From positions 1 to 32,567 of the forward strand of contig CAZTYW010000016.1 in the NCBI GenBank assembly GCA_964617695.1: a stretch of DNA of 32,567 nt, given 5' to 3'. The notes under the pieces are model-generated. The model saw only the letters and a list, made by a program, of their open reading frames with translations, was not told the origin of the DNA and ran no database searches. The position numbers were made by a program, and so were the translations under genes. Below, piece after piece: positions 14,857-23,040 of this stretch. This DNA is from CAZTYW01 sp964617695. GTDB lineage: Bacteria > Chloroflexota > Dehalococcoidia > UBA2247 > RBG-13-53-26. Each line of letters begins with the position of its first letter. Positions within the stretch are counted from its first letter, which is position 1.

Positions 14857-16740
14857 CTAGATGACGTGGGAAGGCTCTTCATCCAAACCCAGTGTTGCCA
14901 GCGTCTCCGGCGTCGGCACGCCGTCTTTGTCCCAACCGTGAGCCTCGTAATATTCATCCAGCAACTGGTCGAACTTGTCTCTGTCTATGGTGGCGTCCTT
15001 AAAAGGGCCAATGCCAAGAGGGGTCGGCTCCACGAAGAAACGCTCAGGCAAGGCATCGTCCTGTCTCGTGCCTCCCTCTCGATTGTTGAACATCCTCTCC
15101 AGAGTGTAGATCCTCTCCGCTACATCCACCATTTCTGAGGGCGATAGCTCGATACCTGCTATGTAGCGGCTGAGCTTGCAGTAGTCTTCGTAGTCGAATG
15201 TGGACGGGCTCATGAAAAGGGGCTGGAACTTGCAGGTCCCCATGGCATCCGAGATGGCATAGATGAGTTCGTGCCACCAGATCAGCTTGCCGCTCCCTTC
15301 GTAGGAAGTGATTTCAGGAGTGGTGAAGCCGAACAGCCTGTTCCTGACATCCGGCGGCAGTAGATTGGCGTCCACGCCGGGCCGACTTCTCAGGTGATCG
15401 GCGCCCCTGGTAGACGTGGCTATGCCCAGCGCCATTGCCGGCGTGGGCCTCTCGTCCGTGTGCAGCAAGCTCATGCCCTTGACGTGGACATTGTAGTAAC
15501 GGGACTCCTCGCCTAGCTTCTCAATGGCCCTCAGTGGCCCCTCGGCCAGGATGTCTCCCAGTCCTTCACGTGTCGCAATCTTGCCTATCATTTCCCATAC
15601 CGCCTCCTCGTTTCCCCACTCCAGTTTCAGGCCGTCCGTTGCCCTGTCATCGATGATCCCCTTCTCATACAGCTCCATTGCCCAGGACACCATGCTGCCC
15701 AGCTCCAGGGAGTCCACACCGTACTTGTTCACCAGATGGTTGCCGACGAGAGCGGCTTCCATCCTTGTGCAGTCCACCTCCGCAGCCAGGCCACCCAATG
15801 TGCTCCATTCCGGCCCTTCCGCGTAGCTGCCGCGGCCCGGCCCCTCAGGCACCACGTATCTGTGACGGCAGTGGACCGGACAACCGAAGCAGGCAGCCAT
15901 ACCCGTCGAGAACCTGTCCATGTTCTCGGAATAGAGGCCCTGGCCGTCGGGAACCTGGTTGCGCTGGAAGTTCCTGTTTCTGACCCGACCGACCAGGTCG
16001 GAGTCGTCCTGGAACATGGGAGTACCCCGCGTGGAGAATAGCTTGAAGGTCGGGTTCTCCTTGATCAGGGCGAGGAAGTGCTCCAGGTACTGGAATGCCT
16101 CTTCAGGGTACTTGATGGTTAGTCCCTGGGTGCCTCTGACGGCAATCGCCTTCAGCCTCTTTGAGCCCATGAGGCAGCCCATTCCTGTTCGGCCGCCGGC
16201 ATTCTTCAGTCCGGTGAGGACGTTGGCGTATCTGACCAGGTTCTCCCCCGCCACACCGATACTCATCACCTTCACCTCTTCGTCCTGGTGGTCTCTTCTG
16301 ATAATGGCAGGGGTCTCACCCGTGTCCTTGCCCCACAGGTGCGCCGCGTCTCTGATCTGTATCTCCCCGTTGTGTATCCAGAGGTAGACGGGCTTTTCGG
16401 CCTGCCCGGTGATCACCAGGTGGTCGAACCCGGCAAACCTGAGTTCGGGGGCGAAGAAGCCACCCATGTTGCTGCTGCCTATGAAGCCCGTGAGGGGAGA
16501 CTTGCCTCCTATGTGGCACCTTCCGCTCGATGGGGCAAGGGTGCCTCCAACCAGGCCCGCGCTTACCGTCAGCACATTATCGGGGGCCAGGGGATCGCAC
16601 CCCTGAGGAACGTGATTGTAGATGAGGTACACGTCAATGCCTCTGCCACCGAGGTACATTTGCCGCATCTTCTGCGGAATTGGCTCCTTCCTGATCTGGC
16701 CGGTTGATAGATCTATGTAGCCTATCTTTTGGTCTCGCAT
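14857..16740 (-). CDS. aor: Tungsten-containing aldehyde:ferredoxin oxidoreductase
   Basis: This family oxidises aldehydes to acids, or reduces acids at low potential, at a tungsten bis-pyranopterin site with a [4Fe-4S] cluster. The 627-residue protein has the full family length. It starts with GYIDLSTGQI and LGGRGIDVYLIY. Pterin-contact stretches include GRCHIGGKSPLTGFIGSSN and NAGGRTGMGCLMGSKRLKAI. The cluster cysteines are C284, C287 and C291 in CFGCPVHC, and C503 in MGTCKFQ, matching the CX2CX3C plus distant C of the P. furiosus enzyme. GAGGGAGGT lies just before the ATG. It sits 19 bases after the LUD/CCG fusion gene and before the ferredoxin gene. The substrate cannot be told. The presence of tungsten, not molybdenum, is assumed from the family. 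Confidence 0.94.
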   Translation of the reverse strand: MRDQKIGYIDLSTGQIRKEPIPQKMRQMYLGGRGIDVYLIYNHVPQGCDPLAPDNVLTVSAGLVGGTLAPSSGRCHIGGKSPLTGFIGSSNMGGFFAPELRFAGFDHLVITGQAEKPVYLWIHNGEIQIRDAAHLWGKDTGETPAIIRRDHQDEEVKVMSIGVAGENLVRYANVLTGLKNAGGRTGMGCLMGSKRLKAIAVRGTQGLTIKYPEEAFQYLEHFLALIKENPTFKLFSTRGTPMFQDDSDLVGRVRNRNFQRNQVPDGQGLYSENMDRFSTGMAACFGCPVHCRHRYVVPEGPGRGSYAEGPEWSTLGGLAAEVDCTRMEAALVGNHLVNKYGVDSLELGSMVSWAMELYEKGIIDDRATDGLKLEWGNEEAVWEMIGKIATREGLGDILAEGPLRAIEKLGEESRYYNVHVKGMSLLHTDERPTPAMALGIATSTRGADHLRSRPGVDANLLPPDVRNRLFGFTTPEITSYEGSGKLIWWHELIYAISDAMGTCKFQPLFMSPSTFDYEDYCKLSRYIAGIELSPSEMVDVAERIYTLERMFNNREGGTRQDDALPERFFVEPTPLGIGPFKDATIDRDKFDQLLDEYYEAHGWDKDGVPTPETLATLGLDEEPSHVI

Positions 16741-16759
16741 ACTGACCTCCCTCGCTGGC

Positions 16760-18988
16760 TCATTTCATGGCCGGTGAGAAGACCGCGGTCTTGCTGACAG
16801 CTTGCCGTCGGTCCGGAGATTCGGCCCGCCCTGGTGTGGAAGACGCCATGGCGTATGCCTGCTGAAATAGCTTGATGGGATGAACAGCCTGCGTGCCAGC
16901 GCCTGCCTCTATCTGTAGCCTGCACGCAGCACAGCTTGTCACCACACGGCTTGACCGGCTGAGGCGGATCTCCTCGAACAGCTTGCCACCGATCTCCATG
17001 GACTGGGCGGAGTATGGCTTCTTGAAGCCGTGGTATCCGGCCATCCCGCAGCAAACACTACTTACCGCGTCAATCGACAGACCTGGAATCAGACGCAGCA
17101 GGTCGAGGGATTCTGCTACACTGTGCTCCACCTTCGTGTGGCAGGGGGCGTGATAGAACACCGACTCGGAGAGCTCGCCCAACCCGGTGTCCAGGCTGCC
17201 TTCCCTGTTCAGCAAAGCCAGATACTCATCAATATAGTAGACATGCTCCGAGACCAACCTGGCCTCATAGCTGTCATACATATTCGGGTATTCCCGCTTG
17301 ATCATCAGGCTACAACTGGGACAGGCTGCGACGATATCGTACCCTTCTGCTGCCAGTGCAGCCAGTGACTGGATGTTGAAGCCTGCGTTTCTGCGGGCAC
17401 CGGCAACGTTCTGAGTGGCCATCATGGGCATGCCACAGCACTTCTGGTTTGGAACCACCACCCGAATCCTGCTCCTGTGCATGACATCGACCAGGGCCCC
17501 GGCCACCTCGGGCTCGTAGTAGTTTGAGAAGCACCCGACGTAGTAGGCAACCCGCCTGCCGGACTCTCCATTCATGTCTCGGCTGTGTCTGTTGGCGAAC
17601 CGCTTCTTGAACGTGCGGCGATGAAACCGGGGGAGAGCTCTCTTCCTGTCCAGACCCAGAGCCATGCGGACCATCGTTTTGCCCGGGTCGACGTTGGCGA
17701 CAACAGTGGAAAAGGGAGCAGCCAGGGTTCCCACCCTGGCGAGCAGTTCCGGATTCCCGAGGACCCTATCACGAAAGCTCCGCCCGTGCCGGGCAGCATA
17801 GTCGGCCTGGGCCATCCACATCAGCTTGGGAAGGTCGATGCTTAGAGGGCATTCAACACGGCAGGCTTCGCAATGGAGACACGCTGCCGTTGAGCGTTTT
17901 CCGTCCAGCAGCGACATGAACAGGTAGTCCCTGGGGCTCCACACGGCGCCCGCGCGGCCTTCGAAGCGATGGATGGGGCACTGCCTGGCACATGCCTTGC
18001 AGCCGATGCAGAGGAGTAGCTCTTTGAAGTCGCTCTGCGAGATTCTGCTTCTGCCGTTGTCAAGAAGAACGACGTGGACTTCCCTCTCCTGAGGTTCCTG
18101 CGAAACCGTTGGGGTGTCTGGCTCGCCCGTCTCAGTTCTCCCGGGCTGGAGGCCCAGGAGCATGCTCTCCATGCCGAATATGCCCATGCACTTTGTCTGG
18201 AAAGCTGCATCCTCCCTGTCCTTCACCAGTTTGTCGATCCCGACCACCAGGACTACCTGTCTGGCTTGTTCAAGACTCTCTGATATGTTCGAAAGGTGCT
18301 GCAGAAAGAACACCGAGCCGTCTCGGGCCGAGGCTGCGTTCACGCCCAGGACGGCAACGCAGTCTTTGACCGAGCCGCCGTCGCGTCCTGCCAGGCGGAC
18401 GTCTTCGGGGGTCCTGGATACTTCGAAAGCGCCTGTGAGGCCCTTCGAAAGGAGGTTGGGGAGGTCCCAGTAGTCCCGCACCTTATTCTCGAAAGAGCTG
18501 AGTTCAGCACTGTAAACCAGGTTGACGCGGAAGCCGTGCCTCTCCAACCCTGGCCTCAACTCGTTGGCGACCACGCTCGACCTGTTGATTACGATGGTAT
18601 CTGTCGCCGCGATTCCTCTGACGCAAGCTATGGCCTCTTCGGCGTCTCGGGCTGACAGGAAATGTGCGTGCTGATATGCTGCCACATTCTCCTTGAATTC
18701 GCTGGCCAGTGACGCCGCTTCGGCCATGGAATGCTGCCGGATTTCCCTGAGGCGTGATTTGGCGGCTTCCAGGTCGTGCTGGATCGCCCTGCCGACCAGG
18801 CTCCGAGACACATGGCGCCTTCTCTCCGTTCCCGAAGGCTCAACCACATACACAGGCGGGATCTGGTACGTGTCCAATACCATCTCTCTGCGGGCGCAGC
18901 TACCTTCGCTTCCTGGACAGCGCAGGTTGATTGCCTTGAGGCAGGGGGTCCCTTTTCTAGGTCGGTAGGGGGAGGTCCCTACCCCCAT
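16760..18988 (-). CDS. LUD domain / di-[4Fe-4S] / double CCG-domain fusion protein (LutB-LutA-like)
   Basis: One polypeptide joins parts usually encoded separately. Residue numbers here count from a TTG at 19033, the longest frame. A LUD domain spans about 110-300, with conserved INRSSVVANEL and VVLVVGIDKLV. Two CX2CX2CX3CP ferredoxin motifs follow (C342-C352 and C385-C395). Two cysteine-rich CCG domains complete it (C501, C532-533, C571/574; then C631, C661-662, C701/704), as in HdrB, GlpC or LutA. LutB has the first two parts and LutA the third, so this is a LutB-LutA-like fusion. A strong promoter overlaps the 19033 start, so I favour the ATG at 18988; an ATG at 18883 is also possible. By context it should pass electrons to or from the aldehyde oxidoreductase. 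Its real substrate is unknown. Confidence 0.85.
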   Translation of the reverse strand: MGVGTSPYRPRKGTPCLKAINLRCPGSEGSCARREMVLDTYQIPPVYVVEPSGTERRRHVSRSLVGRAIQHDLEAAKSRLREIRQHSMAEAASLASEFKENVAAYQHAHFLSARDAEEAIACVRGIAATDTIVINRSSVVANELRPGLERHGFRVNLVYSAELSSFENKVRDYWDLPNLLSKGLTGAFEVSRTPEDVRLAGRDGGSVKDCVAVLGVNAASARDGSVFFLQHLSNISESLEQARQVVLVVGIDKLVKDREDAAFQTKCMGIFGMESMLLGLQPGRTETGEPDTPTVSQEPQEREVHVVLLDNGRSRISQSDFKELLLCIGCKACARQCPIHRFEGRAGAVWSPRDYLFMSLLDGKRSTAACLHCEACRVECPLSIDLPKLMWMAQADYAARHGRSFRDRVLGNPELLARVGTLAAPFSTVVANVDPGKTMVRMALGLDRKRALPRFHRRTFKKRFANRHSRDMNGESGRRVAYYVGCFSNYYEPEVAGALVDVMHRSRIRVVVPNQKCCGMPMMATQNVAGARRNAGFNIQSLAALAAEGYDIVAACPSCSLMIKREYPNMYDSYEARLVSEHVYYIDEYLALLNREGSLDTGLGELSESVFYHAPCHTKVEHSVAESLDLLRLIPGLSIDAVSSVCCGMAGYHGFKKPYSAQSMEIGGKLFEEIRLSRSSRVVTSCAACRLQIEAGAGTQAVHPIKLFQQAYAMASSTPGRAESPDRRQAVSKTAVFSPAMK
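18964..18983 (-). repeat. Inverted repeat at the 5' end of the redox operon transcript
   Basis: The arms GGTAGGG (18964-18970) and CCCTACC (18977-18983) pair perfectly around a six-base loop, about 15 bases into the predicted RNA. A second small hairpin (TGCC-TCAA-GGCA on the minus strand) follows. They lie within the first codons if translation starts at 18988, or in a leader of about 115 bases if it starts at 18883. Confidence 0.5.
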
Positions 18989-19004
18989 TTCGCTGGCGAC
19001 ACCG

Positions 19005-19033
19005 ATAGTATGCCCATTGGGGCTGTCTGTCAA
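19005..19033 (-). promoter_or_regulatory. Predicted promoter of the LUD/AOR/ferredoxin operon
   Basis: On the minus strand an exact TTGACA (19033-19028) and TACTAT (19010-19005) are 17 bp apart. The start site would be near 18998. This separates the three redox genes from the purine-HD unit upstream and argues against translation starting at the TTG inside the -35 box. Confidence 0.7.
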
Positions 19034-19148
19034 GCTGCGTAGCTACGGCGGCGAGGTGGTGGTGTTGCAGGGTGAGTAGACGATTGCCTGGTTCTTTGGT
19101 CTGCCCCTCAGGGCTCAAGAGAGGTCAATTGCTGTAGAAAAGCCGTGG

Positions 19149-19700
19149 TCACAGCCCGAGCTCATCGGCGATCTGCTTCATAGCCTCGAGTCCCAGGCCG
19201 ACGAATTCTTCCAGCCCGATGCCGATTTCCTGGCACGTGGTGATGTTCTCCCTGTTGGCTCCGGCAGCGAACCGCTTCTCCTTGAAGCGTTTCATCAGGG
19301 ATTCGGTGGTGATCCCGGCCAGCCTCCTGTCGGGGCGAACCAGTGCGGCAGCAGTGATCAGTCCGGTGAGGGGATCGGTGCAGAAGAGGGCCTTGCTCAT
19401 TAGTGTTTCGCACGGAACACCATGCGCTTCGTTGTGACACAGCACGGCCTGGCACATGTCCTCTGTGGCTCCGAGTTCCTTGGCAAGGTCGGCTCCCAGC
19501 CTGCTATGAGAGGTCGGGTCATGTTCCGTTAGTTCCACGTCAATGTCGTGTATCAGGCCTACCAGGCCCCATTCCTCCTCATCCTGATCGAGCCTCCCGG
19601 CGAGCTCTCTCATGATCGCCTCGGTAGCCAGCATGTGCTTTATCAGGTTCTCGTTGCTGACGTTGGCTGTAATGGAGTCCATTACTTCCTGTCGGTTCAT
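19149..19700 (-). CDS. HD-domain (HDIG-type) metal-dependent phosphohydrolase, function unknown
   Basis: The 183-residue protein has a compact HD domain. H22 in KHMLATEAIM, H51-D52 in GLIHDIDVE, and H89 in LCHNEAHG are likely metal ligands. The small HDIG family hydrolyses phosphate esters, often of nucleotides, but the substrate here cannot be told. There is no signal peptide or membrane segment. Its ATG follows the purL stop by four bases, and its GGGGAGG ribosome-binding site is at the end of purL, so it is co-transcribed with purL. The next gene downstream has its own promoter. A nucleotide-related role is a weak inference from its neighbour. Confidence 0.85.
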   Translation of the reverse strand: MNRQEVMDSITANVSNENLIKHMLATEAIMRELAGRLDQDEEEWGLVGLIHDIDVELTEHDPTSHSRLGADLAKELGATEDMCQAVLCHNEAHGVPCETLMSKALFCTDPLTGLITAAALVRPDRRLAGITTESLMKRFKEKRFAAGANRENITTCQEIGIGLEEFVGLGLEAMKQIADELGL

Positions 19701-19704
19701 CTGT

Positions 19705-21918
19705 TTACCTCCCCGCAGGTCCTGCTAGCGCCAATTCGAGCGCATTGTGCCACACTCCTGCCAGCTCACTCATGGGAACGTCAATCAGCCCTTCTACGAT
19801 CAGCCTGTCACCGCCCACTGCACCCAGTCTTGTGACTCCTACGCCCGCCCGGTCGGCCCTCTCCTCCAATAAGGCAGCTTCGCCTTTCGGAACCGAGACT
19901 ATGATCCTCGACTGGGACTCGCCGAAGAGAGCCGCATCCAGTCTGCCGTGGATTTCCCAACTGCCTCTGAATCCTTTGTTTCCGGCCAGACAGCACTCCG
20001 CCAGGGCAACCAGCAGTCCACCCTCTGAACAGTCATGGGCTGATGTGACGATGCCCTGCTGGATCAGGCCAAGGCAGAACCGCTGCGTCCTTTTTTCCAG
20101 GTTCAGGTCTATATGAGGCCTTCCCGCCACTGTCCCGTGGACCACCTCAAGGTACTCGCTCCCATCGATGCCGCCTTCACTCTGACTTCCGAGCAGGAAG
20201 ACCATGTCACGGTCATCAACGAAGCCGATGGTGCAGTGTCTGTTTACGTTCTCGATCAGGCCCACCATGCCTACCACAGGCGTTGGATAAATGGCTCTAC
20301 CTCTTGTTTCATTGTACAGGCTGACGTTGCCGCTGATGACAGGAACACCCAGCTTGCGGCAGGCTGCAGCCATGCCTCTGATGCACTCTTTGAGCTGGTA
20401 ATAGACGTCATTCTTCTCCGGGTCGCCGAAGTTCAGGCAGTCGGTCAGGGCCAGGGGTTTTGCACCGGCGCAGACCAGGTTTCGTGCGGCCTCCGCCACG
20501 GCAATGCTTCCCCCCCTGTGAGGGTCCAAATAGCAGTAGCGTCCGTTCCCATCGCTGGTCAGCGAGATGGCCCTGCCCGTACCCTTGACGCGCAGTACAG
20601 CGGCACCGCCCCCGGGAGCGACCACCGTATTGGTCTGCACCTGGTGATCGTACTGCCGGTAGACCCACCGCTTGCTGGCAATGTTGGGGGACGCTAGCAG
20701 CTTTAGCAGGGTCGGCTGGCATTCCTGTGGGGACAGGTCAGGGATGGCGGCCAGGTCGAGTCTCTGAAGTTGCGTCAACCCGGTAGGTTTCCGGCATGGG
20801 CGACGGTATAGCGGCGGATCAGTCAGCAGCTCAACAGGTGCCTCTGCCACCACTTTATCGCCTTCCTTTATCCTGGCCATCCCGTCATCCGTCACCTGGC
20901 CGATGATAACCGAAGCCAGCTCCCACCGCTGGAAAAGCGCCCTGACTCTGTCCTCGCACCCCTTCTTGACGACCACCAGCATGCGCTCCTGGGACTCGGA
21001 CAACATCACTTCGTAGGGTGTCATTCCCTGTTCACGTCGCGGGACCCTGGCTACGTCGATTTCTATTCCGCTGCCGGCCCTGGCGGCGCTCTCCACAGCC
21101 GAGCTGGTCAGCCCTGCCGCTCCCAGGTCCTGCATTCCCACGATCCAGCCAGTCTCTGCCAGCTCCAGGCAGGCCTCTATGAGCAGTTTTTCCAGGAAGG
21201 GATTGCCCACCTGGACAGTTGAACGCATTTCGCGCTCGTCCTCGAACGTCCGCGAGGCGAGGCCGGAGGCGCCGTGGAGGCCGTCCCGCCCTGTGTCTGC
21301 CCCTACCAGCATGATCGGGTTGCCTTTCCCCTGGGCAACCGCCCTGACAAGCTTGTGGCTGTTGAGGAGTCCGACGCACATCGCATTGACCAGCGGGTTG
21401 TCCGAATAGGATGGCGAGAAGACGACTTCGCCGCCCACATCCGGAATGCCCAGGCAGTTGCCGTAGGAGCCGATTCCGGACACCACGCCACCGAACAGGT
21501 AGCGGTTGCGGGCATCATCAAGCGGGCCGAACCTCAGAGAGTTCATCAGGGCGATCGGCCGGGCTCCCATGGTGAAGATATCTCTTACGATGCCGCCCAC
21601 ACCGGTAGCAGCGCCCTGGAAAGGCTCAACCGCCGACGGGTGATTGTGCGATTCCATCTTCATCACCACTGATAGCCCGTCGCCGATGTCGACGGCTCCA
21701 GCGTTTTCCTCGCCCGCATTGGTCAACACTCTTCTGCCCCTGGTCGGGAACAGTCTCAACAGCGGTTTGGAGTGCTTGTAGCCGCAGTGCTCACTCCAGA
21801 GCGAGCCAAACATCCCCAACTCCACCTCGTTTGGCTCCCTTCCCAGCCTCTGGACGATGAGTTGATACTCTGATTGGCTCAGGGCCACTTCATCAAGCAG
21901 TTCTTTGGAAACAGGCAT
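19705..21918 (-). CDS. purL: Phosphoribosylformylglycinamidine synthase subunit PurL
   Basis: PurL is the ATP-dependent synthetase subunit that makes FGAM from FGAR, the fourth step of purine synthesis. At 737 residues it is the small bacterial type, which needs separate PurQ and PurS; neither is in this window. Clear motifs are WSEHCGYKHSK with the catalytic histidine H44, MESHNHPSAVEPFQGAATGVGG for ATP and magnesium, GAAGLTSS, and HDCSEGGLL near the C-terminus. The start ATG follows AAAGGTAG closely. The gene comes 168 bases after secF, a gap that holds a structured region and a terminator-like hairpin, so its expression may be controlled there. The HD-domain gene follows directly. Confidence 0.96.
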   Translation of the reverse strand: MPVSKELLDEVALSQSEYQLIVQRLGREPNEVELGMFGSLWSEHCGYKHSKPLLRLFPTRGRRVLTNAGEENAGAVDIGDGLSVVMKMESHNHPSAVEPFQGAATGVGGIVRDIFTMGARPIALMNSLRFGPLDDARNRYLFGGVVSGIGSYGNCLGIPDVGGEVVFSPSYSDNPLVNAMCVGLLNSHKLVRAVAQGKGNPIMLVGADTGRDGLHGASGLASRTFEDEREMRSTVQVGNPFLEKLLIEACLELAETGWIVGMQDLGAAGLTSSAVESAARAGSGIEIDVARVPRREQGMTPYEVMLSESQERMLVVVKKGCEDRVRALFQRWELASVIIGQVTDDGMARIKEGDKVVAEAPVELLTDPPLYRRPCRKPTGLTQLQRLDLAAIPDLSPQECQPTLLKLLASPNIASKRWVYRQYDHQVQTNTVVAPGGGAAVLRVKGTGRAISLTSDGNGRYCYLDPHRGGSIAVAEAARNLVCAGAKPLALTDCLNFGDPEKNDVYYQLKECIRGMAAACRKLGVPVISGNVSLYNETRGRAIYPTPVVGMVGLIENVNRHCTIGFVDDRDMVFLLGSQSEGGIDGSEYLEVVHGTVAGRPHIDLNLEKRTQRFCLGLIQQGIVTSAHDCSEGGLLVALAECCLAGNKGFRGSWEIHGRLDAALFGESQSRIIVSVPKGEAALLEERADRAGVGVTRLGAVGGDRLIVEGLIDVPMSELAGVWHNALELALAGPAGR

Positions 21919-21943
21919 TTTCTACCTTTCTGCCGCTCAATCC

Positions 21944-21971
21944 AAAAAGGCCTGGACTATGTGTCCGGACC
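21944..21971 (-). terminator. Intrinsic-terminator-like hairpin before purL
   Basis: On the minus strand GGTCCGGAC (21971-21963), a five-base loop, and GTCCAGGCC (21957-21949) pair with one G-T and one C-A mismatch. TTTTT (21948-21944) follows at once. It sits only 25 bases before the purL ATG, leaving no room for a promoter after it. It may be the secF terminator, with some readthrough, or the terminator of an attenuator for purL. Confidence 0.6.
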
Positions 21972-22008
21972 TGTTCGTCGCCGTTGCAGGCTCCACCGCC
22001 CGACGGGA

Positions 22009-22053
22009 TAGCGAACCTCAGACGTTGCTCCTGAGGCGTCCGCCTGGGCGCTA
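22009..22053 (-). promoter_or_regulatory. Candidate structured leader RNA upstream of purL
   Basis: Between secF and purL the arms TAGCG/CGCTA (22049-22053 with 22009-22013) can close a stem. It encloses CCTCAG/CTGAGG (22016-22021 with 22031-22036) and AGGC/GCCT (22034-22037 with 22042-22045). The two inner helices overlap, so they would be alternatives. The terminator-like hairpin follows about 40 bases later. The class is not one I recognise. Confidence 0.35.
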
Positions 22054-22086
22054 CAGAGGCTCCACAACCTGAGTATCCGCTTTTGC

Positions 22087-23040
22087 CTACGCCCTCGCCA
22101 CCCTGAGCCTCCTCAGGCCAGGAACCCGGCTGGTAAAGCCGGTCCACTCTCTTCTCTCCCAAACAACAAGAAGCTGGCTGGCGATGAAGATGGAGCTGTA
22201 GGTGCCAGCCACCGTGCCCACAAGCAGGGCCAGGGTGAAATTGCGGATGGTACCGCCCACAAAGAGGTAGATGGCCAGTATGACCAGAATCGTCGTCAGG
22301 CTGGTATTGAACGATCTTCCCAGTGTTCCGGTCAGGCTGGTGTTGACGGTGGTAGCGAAGTCGGAGGCGGTGCCTCTGCCTTTGCTCTCCCGAATCCGGT
22401 CGAAGACCACGATGGTGTCGTTGACGCTGTAGCCTATGACAGCCAGGACTGCGGTAATGAACATGGGGTCGATTTCCCAGTTCAGCGCGCGTCCCACGAA
22501 GGAGAAGACTGCCAACACTATCAGGACGTCGTGTATGAGGGCCACAATGGCACAGGTACCGTAGCGGAAGGGACTGGGCATCCTGCGAAACGCCCAGGTG
22601 ATATACAGCAGGACGGCCAGGGCCGCCACGGCCACGGCAATGGCGGCATTGCGCACCGTCTCGGAGGCTATGACGGCTGAAATGGCGCCAAACTCCCTGA
22701 TCTCCCCGATTTCCTCCAACCCGCTGCGCAACGCCTTTTGCTCCTCAAGCCTTTCCGCCTCGGTATCGCCCAGCTCCCGGGTACGAATGAAGAACTCGCC
22801 GACGCCCAGGACCTGGACGCGCTCGGCAGCATCAGCGTGCCCCAGCTCGGTCAACTTTGTCTTGACCTGGTCCAGCTCCAGTGTCTCGCCTTCCTTCGGC
22901 GCCAGCGTTACTGCTATCCCACCCTCGAAATCGATGCCAGGCTTTATCCCACCCGGCAGAGCCAGCGAGACGATACCGGCGACTACGATTATCGCCGAAG
23001 CCAACAGGAACCAGCGTTTCTTGCCTACGAAGTCAAACAT
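22087..23040 (-). CDS. secF: Protein translocase subunit SecF
   Basis: SecF pairs with SecD to pull exported proteins through SecYEG using the proton gradient. The start ATG at 23040 gives 317 residues beginning MFDFVGKKRWFLL. A TTG six codons upstream (23058) is possible but less like the family. The first membrane segment (about 12-30) is followed by an external domain with IDFEGGIAVTL. Five more membrane segments follow from about residue 125, with the motif GYSVNDTIVVFDRIRE and the GTLGRSFNTSLTTI stretch. The ATG overlaps the end of secD by eight bases (ATGTTTGA), so translation is coupled. The C-terminus is short and basic. Confidence 0.95.
   Translation of the reverse strand: MFDFVGKKRWFLLASAIIVVAGIVSLALPGGIKPGIDFEGGIAVTLAPKEGETLELDQVKTKLTELGHADAAERVQVLGVGEFFIRTRELGDTEAERLEEQKALRSGLEEIGEIREFGAISAVIASETVRNAAIAVAVAALAVLLYITWAFRRMPSPFRYGTCAIVALIHDVLIVLAVFSFVGRALNWEIDPMFITAVLAVIGYSVNDTIVVFDRIRESKGRGTASDFATTVNTSLTGTLGRSFNTSLTTILVILAIYLFVGGTIRNFTLALLVGTVAGTYSSIFIASQLLVVWERREWTGFTSRVPGLRRLRVARA

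Noticed and set aside
19028..19033. TTG at 19033 as the start of the LUD/CCG fusion gene
   Set aside because: It is part of an exact -35 box with a -10 box downstream, and no ribosome-binding site precedes it.
22041..22050. CCGCCTGGGC on the plus strand, like the 3' end of the ZTP riboswitch, close to purL
   Set aside because: It lies on the strand opposite to purL, and the other conserved ZTP blocks are not found beside it.
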